Source: CAVXGU01 sp963761615 (lineage in GTDB: Bacteria; Acidobacteriota; Vicinamibacteria; Vicinamibacterales; CAVVIG01). Taken from it: a stretch of 64,000 bases of DNA. Each line of letters opens with the position of its first letter. The stretch's first letter is position 1. Below the pieces are notes generated by a model that made no database searches, was not told the origin of the DNA, and saw only the letters and a program-made list of their open reading frames with translations. Position numbers and translations under genes: made by a program. Positions 62,772 through 64,000 of the stretch are shown one piece after another. The DNA is taken from positions 620,001-684,000 of the forward strand of contig CAVXGU010000004.1 in assembly GCA_963761615.1 (NCBI GenBank), read 5' to 3'.

Positions 62772-63800
62772 GTGAGCGTTTTCGTCTGGATCGGGATCGC
62801 GGTGTGCCTCAGCCAGGCGGCTCTGCTGTCGGGGTTGAATCTGGCCGTGTTCAGCGTGAGCCGGCTGCGCCTGGAGGTCGAGGCGGCCGCCGGGGGCCGT
62901 GCGGCCGCCAGGCTCCTGACGCTCCGGCGCGACGCCAACGGCCTCCTGGCGACGATTCTCTGGGCCAACGTCGGGGCGAACGTGCTGTTGACCCTGCTCT
63001 CCGACTCCGTCCTGACCGGCGTCGCTGCGTTCGCCTTTTCCACCGTCGTCATCACCCTCGCCGGCGAGATCCTGCCGCAGGCGTACTTCTCGCGTCACGT
63101 GCGGCAGGCGTCGGGATGGGTCGTTCCGATTCTGCGGATCTATCGCCTCCTCGTCTATCCGGTGGCGAAGCCGACGGCCCTCGTCCTGGATGCATGGCTC
63201 GGCCCGGAGGCCATTCGCCTGTTCCGAGAGCGCGACTTCCGCGTGCTCATCGCCAAGCACGTCGAAGCGGCCGCCACCGAGGTGAGCCGCCTGGAGGGAC
63301 TGGGCGCCGCGAACTTCCTCGATCTCGACGACATTCCGGTCTCCGAGGAGGGCGAAGGGGTCGATCCGCGGAGCGTCATCCAGCTGCCGACGCTGGACGG
63401 CCGACCCGTGCTCCCGTTGTTTGCGCGCACGGGAGACGATCCGTTCCTGCGGAGCGTGGATGCGTCGGGGAAGAAATGGGTGATCATCACCGACACCGCC
63501 GGCCATCCGGGATTCGTCCTCGACGCGCACCGGTTCCTGCGGGGCGCCCTCCTCGGCGGTTCCGCCTTCAGCCCAGAATCCTGCTGGCATCGCCCGATCG
63601 TCGTGACCGACCCTCGTACGCCGCTGGGCGAGGTCATCGGACGCCTGCGCGTCCTGGCGCAGGCGCCCGGCGACGACGTGATCGATCACGACTTGATTCT
63701 GGTGTGGGCGCGGGAGCGGCGCATCATCACCGGCGCCGATCTGCTCGGCCGTCTGCTGCGAGGCATCGTCGGTATCACGCCGCAGGATCCGAAGCGCTGA
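62772..63800 (+). CDS. CNNM/DUF21-domain membrane protein (HlyC/CorC-related)
   Basis: The 342-residue protein begins with the CNNM transmembrane unit: ALLSGLNLAVFSVSRLRLEV, LLATILWANVGANVLLTLL and VVITLAGEILPQAYFSRHV, three or four helices with the conserved GE.LPQ block. The C-terminal part (about 150-342) would be the CBS-like cytosolic region, but recognisable CBS motifs are weak. Family members move or sense Mg2+ and other divalent ions. The GTG at 62772 is used because no ATG begins the first helix, and GGG lies only a few bases before. Confidence 0.85.
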   Translation: MSVFVWIGIAVCLSQAALLSGLNLAVFSVSRLRLEVEAAAGGRAAARLLTLRRDANGLLATILWANVGANVLLTLLSDSVLTGVAAFAFSTVVITLAGEILPQAYFSRHVRQASGWVVPILRIYRLLVYPVAKPTALVLDAWLGPEAIRLFRERDFRVLIAKHVEAAATEVSRLEGLGAANFLDLDDIPVSEEGEGVDPRSVIQLPTLDGRPVLPLFARTGDDPFLRSVDASGKKWVIITDTAGHPGFVLDAHRFLRGALLGGSAFSPESCWHRPIVVTDPRTPLGEVIGRLRVLAQAPGDDVIDHDLILVWARERRIITGADLLGRLLRGIVGITPQDPKR

Positions 63801-63813
63801 GATCGCAAAGCGC

Positions 63814-63830
63814 TCAGGTCGCCGACCTGA
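63814..63830. terminator. TCAGGTC-GCC-GACCTGA hairpin
   Basis: A perfect 7-bp stem with a 3-nt loop lies 14 nt past the CNNM stop. Its core is shared with the REP-like palindrome at 4324-4380, so it may be a worn copy of the same dispersed element acting as a terminator. Confidence 0.5.
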
Positions 63831-63857
63831 ACCTTAGACCGCCCGCACGGTCGCGTG

Positions 63858-63915
63858 CGTCTGTCCTTTGTAGGGAGAGACAGAGGCGTCTGTCCTTCAG
63901 AGAGACACTGAGGAG
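63858..63915. repeat. 29-bp direct repeat in a leader, each unit with a small dyad
   Basis: Two units, 63858-63886 and 63887-63915, both start CGTCTGTCCTT and both carry AGAGACA and end GAGG. The first unit holds the inverted pair TCTGTC/GACAGA. The second unit merges into the ribosome site GAGGAGG of the next gene. Confidence 0.7.
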
Positions 63916-63921
63916 GTCCAT

Positions 63922-64000
63922 ATGCTGAGACACGCGTTCCGCCTGGCATCCGCAGCCGGGCTGTTTGCCGCGCTGATGATGAGCTCCGCGACGGCGCAGC
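63922..64000 (+). CDS. Start of a secreted protein (partial)
   Basis: Only 26 codons are visible before the window ends: a basic start MLRHAFRLASAAGLF, a hydrophobic core and SSATAQ, which is a typical signal peptide with an Ala-x-Ala-like cleavage site. GAGGAGG is placed 8 nt before the ATG. The mature protein is outside the window, so no function can be given. Confidence 0.75.
   Translation, partial: MLRHAFRLASAAGLFAALMMSSATAQ

Overview
The window is about 64 kb of very GC-rich bacterial chromosome. Genes lie close together on both strands, often as ATGA/GTGA-overlapping operons. The mix points to Acidobacteriota, most plausibly a Vicinamibacteria-like lineage: twin-arginine dienelactone hydrolase, heme c/PHM-type copper oxidase fusion, DUF3417-type glycogen phosphorylase, peptidase-propeller-barrel protein, and many intergenic palindromes and minisatellites. 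This is inferred from gene content only. I saw no rRNA, tRNA, transposase, integrase or CRISPR array.

Layout. 1-8.6 kb: envelope and housekeeping genes (metalloprotease/propeller/barrel, lipoprotein, ferredoxin-MBL hydrolase, RluA pseudouridine synthase, orphan efflux adaptor, LysM lytic transglycosylase). 8.7-13.4 kb: a probable sulfur-oxidation cluster (sulfite-oxidase-like molybdoenzyme, DUF442 sulfurtransferase/phosphatase, DsrE-like protein, divergent TsdA-like diheme cytochrome, methyltransferase, zinc ribbon). 13.5-15.3 kb: ClC channel with a MarR regulator, behind a 300-bp GGTGCC-rich inverted array. 15.6-23.3 kb: dienelactone hydrolase, a coupled Gfo/Idh/MocA-GMC-VOC operon, fatty-acid desaturase, and a cytochrome c/copper monooxygenase-like protein. 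23.4-31.1 kb: Zn/Mn ABC transporter, hydrolase, universal stress protein, PEP synthase and MFS transporter. 31.2-40.4 kb: dipeptide ABC operon with two tandem binding proteins and a fused double ATPase, then an ABC-2 exporter.

40.6-56.2 kb is an energy and stress island. A coupled operon encodes a PMA-type H+-ATPase, phosphoketolase, phosphoglucomutase, glycogen phosphorylase and FtsH. Facing it are acetate kinase, a Na+/H+ antiporter and Hsp20. Read together, stored glucan would become glucose-1-P, hexose/pentose-P and acetyl-P, and then ATP plus acetate, while the pump, antiporter and chaperones hold pH and protein quality. Universal stress protein and PEP synthase at 26-29 kb fit the same physiology.

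56.2-62.2 kb holds small genes, a NarL-type regulator and a huge CheB-CheR-PAS histidine kinase whose reading frame is broken in a G7/C7 run. The right end has a CNNM-domain membrane protein and the start of a secreted protein.

The most unusual general feature is the number of unrelated short tandem arrays (9, 17, 23, 29 and 100 bp units and GGTGCC/GGCTCT microsatellites). They sit in or beside promoters, and in two places have entered coding sequence.
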